The notes: generated by a model not told the origin, from the sequence alone. 64,000 nucleotides of DNA from Phycicoccus sp. Soil802 (GCF_001429605.1 NZ_LMSS01000003.1:124001-188000); one strand, 5' to 3'; positions 27,622 through 36,370 are shown, numbered from the stretch's first letter. Numbers and translations: made by a program.

Positions 27622-29304
27622 ATGCGCGTCACCGACACGAGCGACCAGTGGTGGAAGACCGCGGTCATCTACTGCCTCGACGTCGAGACCTTCTACGACT
27701 CCGACGGCGACGGCATCGGCGACCTGGGCGGACTCGCCGAACGGGTGGACTACCTGGCCGAGCTGGGGGTCACCTGCTTGTGGCTGATGCCGTTCTACCC
27801 CACGCCCGACCGCGACGACGGCTACGACGTCACCGACCTCTACGGCGTCGACCACCGACTGGGCACCCACGGCCAGCTGGTCGAGGTGATCCGCACTGCG
27901 AACGACCGCGGCATCCGCGTCATCGCGGACGTCGTCATCAACCACACCTCCGACCAGCACCCGTGGTTCAAGGCGGCCCGCCGCAGCAAGGACAACCGCT
28001 ACCGCGACTGGTACGTCTGGCGGTCCGACACCCCACCGGACAGCTCAGACCAGGTGGTCTTCCCCGACAAGGAGGACAGCATCTGGGAGAAGGACCCCAG
28101 GACCGGCGAGTGGTACCTGCACCACTTCTACCGCTACCAGCCCGACCTCAACGTCGCGAACCAGGACGTGCGTGACGAGATCGCCAGGACCATGGGCTTC
28201 TGGCTGGAGCTCGGGCTCGACGGCTTCCGCGTCGATGCCGTGCCGTTCTTCATCGACGACGTCGAGACCGCCGCGGACGACCCGGCACGACCCGACGTGC
28301 CGGCGGACCCGCACCAGTACCTGCGCGACCTGCGCGCGTTCGTCAACCGCCGCAAGGGAAACGCGATCCTGCTGGGCGAGGTCAACCTGCCCCACAAGGA
28401 CCAGAAGAAGTTCTTCGGCGGCAACGCGGCTGACGAGCTGCACATGATGTTCGACTTCATCGCCATGCAGAACCTCTACCTGTCCCTGGCGCGGGGAGAC
28501 GCCCGTCCGCTGGCCAGGGCACTGCGCCAGCGGCCCGCCATCGCGCCGTCCTGCCAGTGGGCCACCTTCGTGCGCAACCACGACGAGCTGACCCTCGACA
28601 AGCTCACCGACGCCCAGCGACAGGAGGTCTTCGACGCCTTCGGCCCCGAACCGGAGATGCAGATCTACGGTCGCGGTCTCAAGCGGCGGCTGCCCGGGAT
28701 GCTCGACGGTGACCCCCGGCGACTACGCCTCGTCTACGCCCTGCTCTTCTCCCTGCCGGGGACGCCGACGATCTTCTACGGCGAGGAGCTCGGCATGGGC
28801 GAGGACCTCGCCCAGGAAGGCCGGATGGCGGTCCGCACCCCGATGCAGTGGACCTCGGGGCGCAACGGCGGCTTCTCCACCGCGCCGCCCCGCAAGCTGG
28901 TCAGCCCGGTCGTGGAAGGCGGGTACGGGCCTGCGCACGTGAACGCGGCCCAACAGCGCCGTGACCCGGAGTCGCACTGGAGCTTCATGCGCGGGCTCAT
29001 CGCGGCATACCGGACCTGCCCGGAGCTCGGCTGGGGGACCTTCGAGGTGCTCCCGCAACCGGACCACGCCGTCCTCGCGCACCGCTCGGCGTGGGAGGAC
29101 GCGGCGGTCATCGCGGTGCACAACCTCGGCGCCGAGCCGAGGGAGGTCGCCCTCACCGTGGCCGACGGGGAGGTGCTGCTCGTCGACCTGCTGCAGGCCG
29201 GGGAGCAGCGAACCGACGAGCGGGGACGGGTCACCCTGGAGCTGGACGGCTACGGCTTCCGCTGGCTACGCGTGCACCATGGCGACGACGCCCGGCTCCC
29301 CTGA
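27622..29304 (+). CDS. GH13 alpha-amylase-family enzyme (trehalose synthase-like)
   Basis: An alpha-glucan or trehalose-metabolising enzyme of 560 aa. The GH13 conserved regions are present: ADVVINHTSDQHPWF, DGFRVDAVPFF (nucleophile Asp near residue 207), LLGEVNLPH (acid/base Glu near 254) and FVRNHDEL (Asp near 317). The N-terminus (WWKTAVIYCLDVETFYDSDGDG) and the NHTSDQHPWF insert resemble trehalose synthase and oligo-1,6-glucosidase relatives, but no maltokinase or TreS partner is nearby. No signal peptide, so cytoplasmic. ATG is 3 bp after the LLM gene. Confidence 0.88.
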   Translation: MRVTDTSDQWWKTAVIYCLDVETFYDSDGDGIGDLGGLAERVDYLAELGVTCLWLMPFYPTPDRDDGYDVTDLYGVDHRLGTHGQLVEVIRTANDRGIRVIADVVINHTSDQHPWFKAARRSKDNRYRDWYVWRSDTPPDSSDQVVFPDKEDSIWEKDPRTGEWYLHHFYRYQPDLNVANQDVRDEIARTMGFWLELGLDGFRVDAVPFFIDDVETAADDPARPDVPADPHQYLRDLRAFVNRRKGNAILLGEVNLPHKDQKKFFGGNAADELHMMFDFIAMQNLYLSLARGDARPLARALRQRPAIAPSCQWATFVRNHDELTLDKLTDAQRQEVFDAFGPEPEMQIYGRGLKRRLPGMLDGDPRRLRLVYALLFSLPGTPTIFYGEELGMGEDLAQEGRMAVRTPMQWTSGRNGGFSTAPPRKLVSPVVEGGYGPAHVNAAQQRRDPESHWSFMRGLIAAYRTCPELGWGTFEVLPQPDHAVLAHRSAWEDAAVIAVHNLGAEPREVALTVADGEVLLVDLLQAGEQRTDERGRVTLELDGYGFRWLRVHHGDDARLP

Positions 29305-29333
29305 GGGAGGCGGGCGCCGCCGACGGGTGGTCC

Positions 29334-30170
29334 TCAGCCGATCGGGCGCACCACGGACGGCATGACGCCGGTCTCGCCGGTGGAGAACGCCCGCACCCGC
29401 AGGTCCGGGCCGCTGACCCGGTCGGCCTCCACGATCAGGCCGTCGCCGACGTAGAGGGCGACGTGGTGGATGCCCGTGGTGGTGCGGCTGGAGCTCGACC
29501 AGAAGACCAGGTCCCCGGCACGCAGCTGGGAGATCGGGACGCGTGGCCCGTCGGAGTACTGGCTGCGCGAGGTGCTCGACAGTCGCAGCCCGGCGCCCTT
29601 GGCGAAGGCGTACTCCATCAGGCCCGAGCAGTCGAAGCCCACCGTCTGCCGGTCGTCGATGCCGCTGGGGCTGCAGCAGATGCCCCTGGTGGGTCCGCTG
29701 TAGCTGCCGCCGCCCCACGAGTACGGGTACTTCCCCGTCATCGACCTCGCGGCCGCGATCGTCGCCTTCACCGCGGCGCTCGGGGTGGGCTCGGGCGGGG
29801 TGGTGGTCCCCGGGCACAGCGGCGCGACGAGGCCGTCCGAGCCGGTGCGGATGAAGGCGTCGCTGACGTAGCCGCCGCTCCTGATCCGGTCCCAGATCCG
29901 CGTGGTGCCGTAGGTGCCGGTCACCTGCTGCCCGTAGGTCTGGCAGACGATGGTGACGGTCGCCCCGTCGGAGCGCTTGCCGACGGCCTCGGAGGCCGCG
30001 GTCGGCGCGGCGCGCACCGTGAGCGCGGGCCCCGGGTTGCCGGTGGTGTTGACGGTGCCGGTGGCCGTGGCCGCGCTCGCGGCGACGGCGCCGACAAGCG
30101 GCGCGGCGACCAGAGCTGCGGTCGCGACGGCGGTGGCGATCCTGCGTCGGCGGGTGCTGAGCAGTTGCAT
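29334..30170 (-). CDS. Secreted NlpC/P60 peptidoglycan hydrolase with SH3 domain
   Basis: A cell-wall endopeptidase of 278 aa. The signal peptide (RRRRIATAVATAALVAAPLVGAVAASA) is followed by a bacterial SH3 domain (about 35-115, LTVRAAPTAASEAVGKRSDG to GYVSDAFIRTG) and an NlpC/P60 domain with catalytic Cys in VGFDCSGLMEYAF near residue 193 and His in GIHHVALYVGDG near 243. Three further Cys residues lie before the catalytic one, including the CC of GICCSPSG. ATG follows GGGGAC. It is convergent with the GH13 gene and divergent from lprG. Confidence 0.92.
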   Translation of the reverse strand: MQLLSTRRRRIATAVATAALVAAPLVGAVAASAATATGTVNTTGNPGPALTVRAAPTAASEAVGKRSDGATVTIVCQTYGQQVTGTYGTTRIWDRIRSGGYVSDAFIRTGSDGLVAPLCPGTTTPPEPTPSAAVKATIAAARSMTGKYPYSWGGGSYSGPTRGICCSPSGIDDRQTVGFDCSGLMEYAFAKGAGLRLSSTSRSQYSDGPRVPISQLRAGDLVFWSSSSRTTTGIHHVALYVGDGLIVEADRVSGPDLRVRAFSTGETGVMPSVVRPIG

Positions 30171-30278
30171 GAGAGTCCCCCTCGGGTATGCCGGCTGGTG
30201 CCGGTTTCGCCCGAACGCTAGGGCGGGGTGTGGCGTTGCGACCATGGGGAGCGGTCCCCTCCGACTACCCTCGGGGTC

Positions 30279-30977
30279 ATGCGCCTCAAGGGAATCGCCA
30301 TCGCCGGCACGGCACTCACCTTCGTGGCACTTGCCCTCGTGGGGTGCTCGTCCGGGGAGGACGCCCCGGCCAAGGAGGGGACGCCCACCGAGCAGCTCGC
30401 GGCGGCGCGCACCAACCTCGAGAAGAGCCCGGCCGTCACGTTCACGCTGGAGGCCACGGGTCTGCCCGGCAAGGCCATCGGCGTCTCGGGGGCCAAGGGG
30501 ACCGGGCTCTTCACGCCACCGTCCTTCAAGGGCACGCTCAACGCGACCATCGCCGGGGTGACCGGCACGGTCGACGTGATCGCGGTGGAGCAGGACGTCT
30601 ACATGAAGTTCTTCACCCCCGGCTACAACAAGATCGACCCGGCGACCTACGGCGCCCCCAACCCCGCCCAGCTCTTCAACAAGGAGACGGGCATCACCAG
30701 CCTCATCGGCAAGACCCAGGCGCCCAAGAAGGGCGGCCAGGTGCGCGACGGGTCGGACGTGCTGACCACCTACACGGGCACCGTGCCGGGCACCGCGGTC
30801 GCCGACCTGTTCGTCATCGGCGACCGCGCCGGCACGTTCGACGTGACCTACGGCGTCACCGCGGAGAAGCAGCTCCGCACGGTGCTGCTGAAGGGCCCGT
30901 TCTACAAGGGGTCGACCTCCACCTACTCCCTGCGGCTCACCAGCCTGGCTCAGCCCGTTGCGATCACCCGCCCCTAG
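30279..30977 (+). CDS. lprG: LprG/LppX-family lipoprotein
   Basis: A 232-aa lipoprotein with signal segment LKGIAIAGTALTFVALALVGC (lipobox LVGC). The rest fits the LolA-like LprG/LppX fold (SPAVTFTLEATGLPGKAIGVSG, QDVYMKFFTPGYNKIDPATYG). In mycobacteria LprG carries triacylated glycolipids or triacylglycerols across the periplasm for the exporter P55. The next gene, overlapping by 20 bp, encodes a 14-helix MFS protein, reproducing the lprG-p55 order. I chose the ATG giving MRLKG, since the longer frame start lacks a proper signal peptide. Confidence 0.85.
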   Translation: MRLKGIAIAGTALTFVALALVGCSSGEDAPAKEGTPTEQLAAARTNLEKSPAVTFTLEATGLPGKAIGVSGAKGTGLFTPPSFKGTLNATIAGVTGTVDVIAVEQDVYMKFFTPGYNKIDPATYGAPNPAQLFNKETGITSLIGKTQAPKKGGQVRDGSDVLTTYTGTVPGTAVADLFVIGDRAGTFDVTYGVTAEKQLRTVLLKGPFYKGSTSTYSLRLTSLAQPVAITRP

Positions 30978-32640
30978 GGCGTTGCTCGCCACGGCCTCCG
31001 TGGCGGTGGCGCTGGCCGCGGCCGACACCTATGTCGTGGTGCTCGCCCTGACGGACATGATGACCGGGGTCGGCCTCGGCATCGACGCGCTCCAGAAGGC
31101 GACCCCCATCATCTCCGGGTTCCTGCTCGGCTACATCGCCGTGCTGCCGCTGATTGGTCGACTAGCGGATCTCGTTGCGCGGCAACGGATCCTGGTCGCC
31201 TGCCTGATGATCTTCGTCGTGGGGTCGGCCATCACGGCGCTGGCCGTCGAGCTGCCGGTGCTGGTGACCGGACGAGTGCTGCAGGGCATCGGTGGTGGGG
31301 GTCTGGTGCCCGCAACACTCGCCATCGTGGCCGACCTGTGGCCAGCCGAGCGCCGCGGCACACCGCTGGGTGTCGTGGGCGCCGTGCAGGAGGTCGGCAG
31401 TGTCCTCGGGCCGGTCTTCGGCGCCGCGGTCCTGGCGGTCTCCGACTGGCGGATGATCTTCTGGCTCAACGTGGTCGCGGGCCTGGCCCTCGCCGCCGTC
31501 GTCGTCGCCGTGGGAGGGCAGCCGCTGCGGCGACCGCGCGGCATACCCGTCGCGCTGGGCGCGCTGGCACTGGTCGTGGGCGGGCTCGCGCTGGCCGCGC
31601 CGGCCCGGCTCGCGACGGACGTCACGCTGGGGGTGCCGTTCGTCCCCTTCGGCGACTCGACGTCGCGGGTGCTGACCCCGATCGGGCTGGTGGCGCTGGC
31701 CCTGGTCCTGGCCCTCGTGGTGGTGACCGCGCCGAGGTGGTGGGGTCTCCTGCGACGGGCCGACCTGCCCGGCGCGGTCCTGCTCGGCCTGGCCCTGGGC
31801 AGCGTCGTCCTCACCTTCGCCGCCAGCGACCCCGAGCGCGAGGTCGTCGGGCCGCTCGGGTTCGCGCTGCTGCCGGTCGGCGCCGTCGCCCTCGGCCTCT
31901 ACCTCTGGCGGCACCGCACCACCGCCGAGCCGTTGGTCGCGCGTGGCGTCGTCCGCGGCCGGGCCCGCACCTCGCTCGTCGTCAGCCTGATGGTGGGTGC
32001 GGCGCTGGTCGCGGTGATCGTCAACGTGCCGGTGCTCGCCCGGCTGACCCTGACCGACTCGCAGACGGTCGCGGCCTTCGTGCTCGTGCGCTTCCTGCTG
32101 GCCGTGCCCGTCGGGGCGTTGCTCGGCGGCTGGTCGCTGCGGCGGTGCGGTGACGGGCTGGTCAGTGGCGTGGGGCTGCTGGTGGCCACCGCCGGCCTCC
32201 TCGTCATGAGTGGCTGGGAGGACGGCTCGCTCGACGGACCGATGGCCACGGTGGTCCTCGTGCTCGTGGGTCTCGGCATCGGGCTGGCGCTGGCCCCGGT
32301 CAACAACGCCGCCCTGGCCGATGCACCGGCCGACGCCCACGGGGTCGCGTCCGCCCTGGTGGTCGTCGCGCGCATGGTCGGGATGGTCGTCGGGCTCGCG
32401 CTGCTCACCGCGATCGGGCTGCACCGTTACTACGAGACCGTGGCCGCCCTGCCCGACCAGACCGACACCAAGGCATTGCTGGCGGCCGGCATCGTGCAGG
32501 TGCAGACGGTGTTCCTCGGCGCAGCCGTCGCAGCGCTGCTCGGCGCGGTCGCCTCGCTCGGCCTCGGGCTGCGGCGGCGACCGGCGGACGACCACGGTGC
32601 GCCGTCCGGCTCGCCACTGAGCACGGCCCGGCTGGGCTGA
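30958..32640 (+). CDS. MFS exporter, P55/EmrB-QacA (DHA2) type
   Basis: A 560-aa major facilitator with about 14 hydrophobic segments. The loop GRLADLVARQR between helices 2 and 3 is the MFS motif A, and GRVLQGIGGGGLVPATLAI and GVVGAVQEVGSVLGPVFGA match DHA2 motifs B and C. The TTG start lies inside lprG, so the two are translationally coupled; TTG at 30982 is an alternative. With lprG it forms the equivalent of mycobacterial Rv1411c-Rv1410c, which exports triacylglycerides and affects drug tolerance. Confidence 0.85.
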   Translation: MRSPAPRALLATASVAVALAAADTYVVVLALTDMMTGVGLGIDALQKATPIISGFLLGYIAVLPLIGRLADLVARQRILVACLMIFVVGSAITALAVELPVLVTGRVLQGIGGGGLVPATLAIVADLWPAERRGTPLGVVGAVQEVGSVLGPVFGAAVLAVSDWRMIFWLNVVAGLALAAVVVAVGGQPLRRPRGIPVALGALALVVGGLALAAPARLATDVTLGVPFVPFGDSTSRVLTPIGLVALALVLALVVVTAPRWWGLLRRADLPGAVLLGLALGSVVLTFAASDPEREVVGPLGFALLPVGAVALGLYLWRHRTTAEPLVARGVVRGRARTSLVVSLMVGAALVAVIVNVPVLARLTLTDSQTVAAFVLVRFLLAVPVGALLGGWSLRRCGDGLVSGVGLLVATAGLLVMSGWEDGSLDGPMATVVLVLVGLGIGLALAPVNNAALADAPADAHGVASALVVVARMVGMVVGLALLTAIGLHRYYETVAALPDQTDTKALLAAGIVQVQTVFLGAAVAALLGAVASLGLGLRRRPADDHGAPSGSPLSTARLG

Positions 32641-32685
32641 CCCCCACGCTGGTCGTTCGCCGGCGGCGGCAGGTCAGCTTGCAGG

Positions 32686-33543
32686 TCAGCGGGCCCGGCC
32701 GGGGACTGCTGCGGCCAGCACGGACTGGACCGCATCGACGACCTCGTCGGTGGCCTCGTACATCAGCATGTGACCGCGCCCGGGCAGCTCGCGCAGCTCG
32801 GCGTGCGGCACCAGCTCCACCAGCCGGTGCGCGTGACGGGGAGGAGTGAGCTTGTCGCGGTCGCCCACGAGCACGAGTGTCGGTATGCCGCGCAGTGCCT
32901 CGAGCGCCTCGCTCTCGTCGTGCTCGCCGAGGGCACCGAAGAAGCGGCCCATCGTCGGCAGCGACGTCCTGGCCACCATGTCGCGGGTCAGCTGCACGTG
33001 GGCCGGGTCGGGGTCGACGCCGAACAGCAGGCGGCGCTGGCCCCGGACCGTCACGAAGCGTCCAGCGGGGATCCGCGGCAGCCGCGCGGCGACGGCCATG
33101 GCCCTCGCCTCGACTGCGCCCAGCCGGTTCTCGAGGTCGTCGGCGCTGGTCGACACCAGCACGACCCCCACCACCCGGGAGCGGAAGTCGTCCGGGTGCA
33201 GCCCGGCATACGCCATCACGGTCATGCCGCCCATGGAGTGCCCGCCCAGGACGACGGGCCCGTGCGGGGCCACGACGTCGAGGACGGCGGCGAGGTCGTC
33301 GCCCAGCGTCCGCACCGAGGCCGCACCGCGCAGCGGGCTCGACTCGCCGTGCCCGCGCTGGTCATAGGTGACCACCCGCACCCCGGCGTCCACGAGCGGG
33401 CCGACGACCGGCAGCCAGGACTCGCGGGTGAGCGTCCAGCCGTGGGCCAGCACGACGGTGGGTCGGTCCTTCGCCCCGGCGTGCTCCTGCACCCGCAGCA
33501 GGGTCCCGTCGTCCGTGGCGACGGTGAAGGTGCGGGGGTTCAT
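32686..33543 (-). CDS. Alpha/beta hydrolase
   Basis: A 285-aa hydrolase with the full catalytic set: nucleophile elbow GHSMGG near residue 101, Asp in LVGDRDKLTPP near 233 and His in PGRGHML near 257; oxyanion region AHGWTLT. No signal peptide. It resembles soluble esterase/epoxide-hydrolase-like proteins, with substrate not determinable. The start is the ATG giving MNPRTFTV. The palindrome TTACCGACGGTAA lies 11 bp upstream, so it is probably repressed by a TetR-type regulator encoded elsewhere. Confidence 0.88.
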   Translation of the reverse strand: MNPRTFTVATDDGTLLRVQEHAGAKDRPTVVLAHGWTLTRESWLPVVGPLVDAGVRVVTYDQRGHGESSPLRGAASVRTLGDDLAAVLDVVAPHGPVVLGGHSMGGMTVMAYAGLHPDDFRSRVVGVVLVSTSADDLENRLGAVEARAMAVAARLPRIPAGRFVTVRGQRRLLFGVDPDPAHVQLTRDMVARTSLPTMGRFFGALGEHDESEALEALRGIPTLVLVGDRDKLTPPRHAHRLVELVPHAELRELPGRGHMLMYEATDEVVDAVQSVLAAAVPGRAR

Positions 33544-33553
33544 GCCGCCATTA

Positions 33554-33566
33554 TTACCGACGGTAA
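33554..33566. promoter_or_regulatory. Candidate TetR-type operator
   Basis: TTACCGACGGTAA is a perfect 6+1+6 palindrome immediately upstream of the hydrolase start, in an unusually A/T-rich patch (ATTATTACC). The size and position suit a TetR dimer blocking initiation. No TetR gene is in the window. Confidence 0.6.
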
Positions 33567-33602
33567 GTTCTGGCGACCGCACCGCCCGACCCCGGCCCCC
33601 CT

Positions 33603-33641
33603 CCGCAACCTGAGCACCCTCAGGGGCGCCCAGGGTGCGGG
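33603..33641 (-). terminator. Imperfect hairpin after xthA, family shared with 52139
   Basis: CCGCAACCTGAGCACCCT pairs imperfectly with the following CGCCCAGGGTGCGG. The sequence closely resembles the hairpin at the end of the ECF sigma gene (52139-52175). It sits 7 bp after the stop of the leftward xthA. Confidence 0.65.
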
Positions 33642-33647
33642 TCGGGG

Positions 33648-34433
33648 TCAGTCGTCGAGCTGGACCACGACGGGCGCGTGGTCCGAGGCGCCCTTGCCCT
33701 TGCGCTCCTCGCGGTCGATGGCCGCCCCGCTGACCCGGTCGGCGAAGGCCGGCGTGCCGAGGATGAAGTCGATCCGCATGCCCCGGCGCTTCTGGAAGGC
33801 GAGCCGCGTGTAGTCCCAGTAGGTGAAGGTGCCCGGCTCCGAGGTGTGCGGCCGCACCACGTCGACGAACCCGGTGTCGAGGATCGCCTGGAAGGCGGCC
33901 CGCTCACCGGGGGAGACGTGGCTCTTGTCGAGGTAGTACTCCATCGACCAGACGTCCTCGTCCTGCGGCGCGATGTTCCAGTCACCCATGATCGCGGCCG
34001 TCTCGCCCGCGTCGACGGACCGCTGCGCGAGGTCGCGCAGGCGGGCCAGCCAGTCGAGCTTGTAGACCATGTGGGGGTCCTCGATCTGGCGGCCGTTCGG
34101 CACGTAGACGGAGGTGACCCGGACCCCACCGCAGGTCGCCGTCAGCGCTCGGGCCTCGACGACCGGCGGGTCGCCCCACGCAGGCGCGTCGGCGAACGAC
34201 GGGGTGACGTCCTCGATGCCGACCCGGGACACGATCGCCACGCCGTTCCAGTGGTTCAGGCCGTGGTGTGCGACCTCGTAGCCGAGGGCCGCCAACCGGT
34301 CGAACGGGAACTGCGCGTCGGTGGCCTTGGTCTCCTGGATGGCGAGGACGTCGACGTCACTGCGTTGCAGCCAGGCCTCCACGCGGTCGATGCGGGAGCG
34401 GATCGAGTTGACGTTCCAGGTGGCAATACGCAC
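33648..34433 (-). CDS. xthA: Exodeoxyribonuclease III (AP endonuclease)
   Basis: Cleaves at abasic sites and removes 3' blocks in base-excision repair. The 261-aa protein shows the family signatures: TWNVNSIRSR at residue 5, AIQETKA (metal-binding Glu near 34), GDWNIAPQDEDVW near 147 and the C-terminal SDHAPVVVQL with catalytic Asp/His. GTG start. It is divergent from the SDR gene, 37 bp apart, and is monocistronic with a hairpin after its stop. Confidence 0.95.
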   Translation of the reverse strand: MRIATWNVNSIRSRIDRVEAWLQRSDVDVLAIQETKATDAQFPFDRLAALGYEVAHHGLNHWNGVAIVSRVGIEDVTPSFADAPAWGDPPVVEARALTATCGGVRVTSVYVPNGRQIEDPHMVYKLDWLARLRDLAQRSVDAGETAAIMGDWNIAPQDEDVWSMEYYLDKSHVSPGERAAFQAILDTGFVDVVRPHTSEPGTFTYWDYTRLAFQKRRGMRIDFILGTPAFADRVSGAAIDREERKGKGASDHAPVVVQLDD

Positions 34434-34470
34434 GCAGGCAACCCTATGCGGACCGGCCTACAGTGGCGTC

Positions 34471-35238
34471 ATGAGCACTGCCCTCGTCACCGGAGCCACG
34501 GCCGGCATCGGCCTGTCCTTCGCCCACCTCCTCGCGGAGCGCGGGCACGACGTGGTGCTCGTCGCCCGTGACCGGCCACGGCTGGAGAACGTCTCGGACG
34601 AGCTGCAGGCGAAGTACGGCGTCGCCACCGAGATCCTCGTGGCCGACCTGTCCGACCGGGCCGAGACCGGCAAGGTCGCCGAGCGGGTCGCCGACCGGGC
34701 CAGGCCCGTCGACCTCCTCGTGAACAACGCCGGCTACTCCCTCAAGGGGTCGTTCCTGCGCCACGACGTGACCCAGGAGGAGGCCAACTTCGACGTCCTC
34801 TGCCGGGCGGTCCTCGTGTTGTCCCACGCCGCCGGCAACGCCATGCGTGAGCGGGGCCACGGAGCCATCGTCAACGTCTCGTCGGTCGCGTCGTTCATCA
34901 CCTCGGGCACCTACTCGGCCAACAAGTCCTACGTCACCGTCTTCACCGAGGGGCTGGCCGCCGAGCTGAAGGGCAGCGGGGTCACGGCGACCGTGCTCTG
35001 CCCCGGCTTCACCCACACCGAGTTCCACCAGCGCGCCGACGTCGACATGTCGAGCATCCCCGACTTCCTGTGGCTCGACGCCGACCGGCTGGTGCGTGAC
35101 TGCCTCGACGACGTCGCCAAGGGCCGCGTCGTCTCCGTGCCGTCGCCCCAGTACAAGGCGATCGTGGCGGCGTTGCGCGTCGTGCCCCGCTCGCTCGTCC
35201 GGCGTCGCGCCGGCAGCGTCCACCGCCCCGGGAAGTGA
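34471..35238 (+). CDS. Short-chain dehydrogenase/reductase
   Basis: An NAD(P)-dependent oxidoreductase of 255 aa. The cofactor motif TGATAGIG is near residue 7, NNAG near 85, and the active site has Ser in NVSSVASF and Tyr/Lys in YSANK near 151. The sequence around LLAERGHDVVLVARDRPRL suggests NADP preference. It resembles the DltE/SDR group with unknown substrates. It is a single gene, divergent from xthA, ending at a strong hairpin. Confidence 0.9.
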   Translation: MSTALVTGATAGIGLSFAHLLAERGHDVVLVARDRPRLENVSDELQAKYGVATEILVADLSDRAETGKVAERVADRARPVDLLVNNAGYSLKGSFLRHDVTQEEANFDVLCRAVLVLSHAAGNAMRERGHGAIVNVSSVASFITSGTYSANKSYVTVFTEGLAAELKGSGVTATVLCPGFTHTEFHQRADVDMSSIPDFLWLDADRLVRDCLDDVAKGRVVSVPSPQYKAIVAALRVVPRSLVRRRAGSVHRPGK

Positions 35239-35241
35239 CTC

Positions 35242-35272
35242 GTGTGCCGCGTGGCCCAGCCACGCGGCACAC
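35242..35272. terminator. Bidirectional terminator between convergent genes
   Basis: GTGTGCCGCGTGGC (35242-35255) and its exact complement at 35259-35272 form a perfect 14-bp stem with a 3-nt loop. It lies between the SDR stop and the DUF3500 stop. The arm resembles the iterated word with one change (GTGTGCCG for GTATGCCG). Confidence 0.88.
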
Positions 35273-35281
35273 CTCACGAGC

Positions 35282-36244
35282 TCAGTGGCGACCGCTCGCG
35301 TAGTGCCGGGCCAGCAGGTCGCCGCCCCAGTCGTCGGTGAGGTCCCGCCACACGCTGTGGATGTGGTTGGCGCCGTCCTGCGTGTTGTCGTACTCGAGCA
35401 GGAACGTCGGGCCGAGCACCGAGTAGTAGTGCCCCTCGCCGGGACTCGTCCCACCGGCCCACGCGAAGCGGATCGCGTCGAGCCCGGCACGGTCGGCTGC
35501 CGCCCACGCCGCGGCCGCCGCGTCCTCGGGGGTGCGGTCGAAGTAGTGCCGCACCAGGCGGTGCAGCCGCTCCTGCTGCGCGGGGGCCAGGTCGCCGTGG
35601 CTGATCCCGGCGCCGATGCGGGTCGGGTCGGCCACCGGGTCGTGGCGGGTCAGCACGTCGGCGGGTGCGGTGGCCGAGGTGATGGCTTCCCTCCGCTGTG
35701 GCTCGTCGAGCGAGGCGAGCAGCTCGCGGGCCAGGTCCTCCTCTGCGGTCAGCACCCGCAGCCCCTCGTGCGGACCGGTGGGCACCCGCGCGGGTTCGGA
35801 CCCGAAGAAGCTCGGTGTCACGGTGAGCTCGCCACCGGCGACCGTGACGTGGACGGCCAGGTGGTGGCCGTTGACCCGCCAGGCCCACACGCCGGTCGAC
35901 GGGTCGCCGAACACCCGGAACCAGAACCGGTCGTCGCCCGGCCGGGGATCCCCACCACCCAGCTGCCTGCGGATCAGGTCGAGCTCGATGACGGCCCGCG
36001 CGGTCCGGGCGCCGACGGCGCTGCACCCGGTGTCGAGCAGGGTCAGGGCTGCGTCCCGCTGCGTGCCGGTGAGCTCGCCGAGCACCAGGCCCGCACGGGG
36101 GCCGGGCAGGTAGGACCACTCGCGGAAGGCCGGGTCGCCGAGGTCGGCGGCGAGCGCCTCCCGCTGCTCGGGCCCGAGCGAGTCGACGAGGCCGGCGGCG
36201 GCGTCTGCCATGCGGCTGGTGAGCTGCGGCGAGGTCGTGGCCAT
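35282..36244 (-). CDS. DUF3500 family protein
   Basis: A 320-aa protein of the DUF3500 family, recognised from FRVFGDPSTGVWAWRVNGHHLAVHVTVAGG, TPSFFGSEPA and the C-terminal LLEYDNTQDGANHIHSVWRDLTDDWGGDLL. The biochemical role is unknown; the conserved His and aromatic residues may form a metal or ligand site. No signal peptide is evident, although some family members are secreted. ATG gives MATTSPQL. It is divergent from pyrE across a 126-bp region holding a 34-bp palindrome. Confidence 0.88.
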   Translation of the reverse strand: MATTSPQLTSRMADAAAGLVDSLGPEQREALAADLGDPAFREWSYLPGPRAGLVLGELTGTQRDAALTLLDTGCSAVGARTARAVIELDLIRRQLGGGDPRPGDDRFWFRVFGDPSTGVWAWRVNGHHLAVHVTVAGGELTVTPSFFGSEPARVPTGPHEGLRVLTAEEDLARELLASLDEPQRREAITSATAPADVLTRHDPVADPTRIGAGISHGDLAPAQQERLHRLVRHYFDRTPEDAAAAAWAAADRAGLDAIRFAWAGGTSPGEGHYYSVLGPTFLLEYDNTQDGANHIHSVWRDLTDDWGGDLLARHYASGRH

Positions 36245-36308
36245 GTCCTTCACCCTAGGCAGCCGGGGCGACCTCGCAAGGTGTGCAAGGGGCGTCGCCC
36301 CGGAGCCT

Positions 36309-36342
36309 CGGTATGCCGCGTGGCCGGCCACGCGGCATACCG
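36309..36342. repeat. Perfect 34-bp palindrome in a divergent promoter region
   Basis: The half-site CGGTATGCCGCGTGGCC (36309-36325) is followed directly by its exact complement (36326-36342). Each half contains one copy of the iterated word. The neighbouring genes both point away, so it is not a terminator for them. It lies 29 bp before the pyrE start and could be a leader hairpin, operator or cruciform. Confidence 0.9.
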
Positions 36343-36370
36343 CACCGCCTGCTCGGTAGGCTCACGAACC

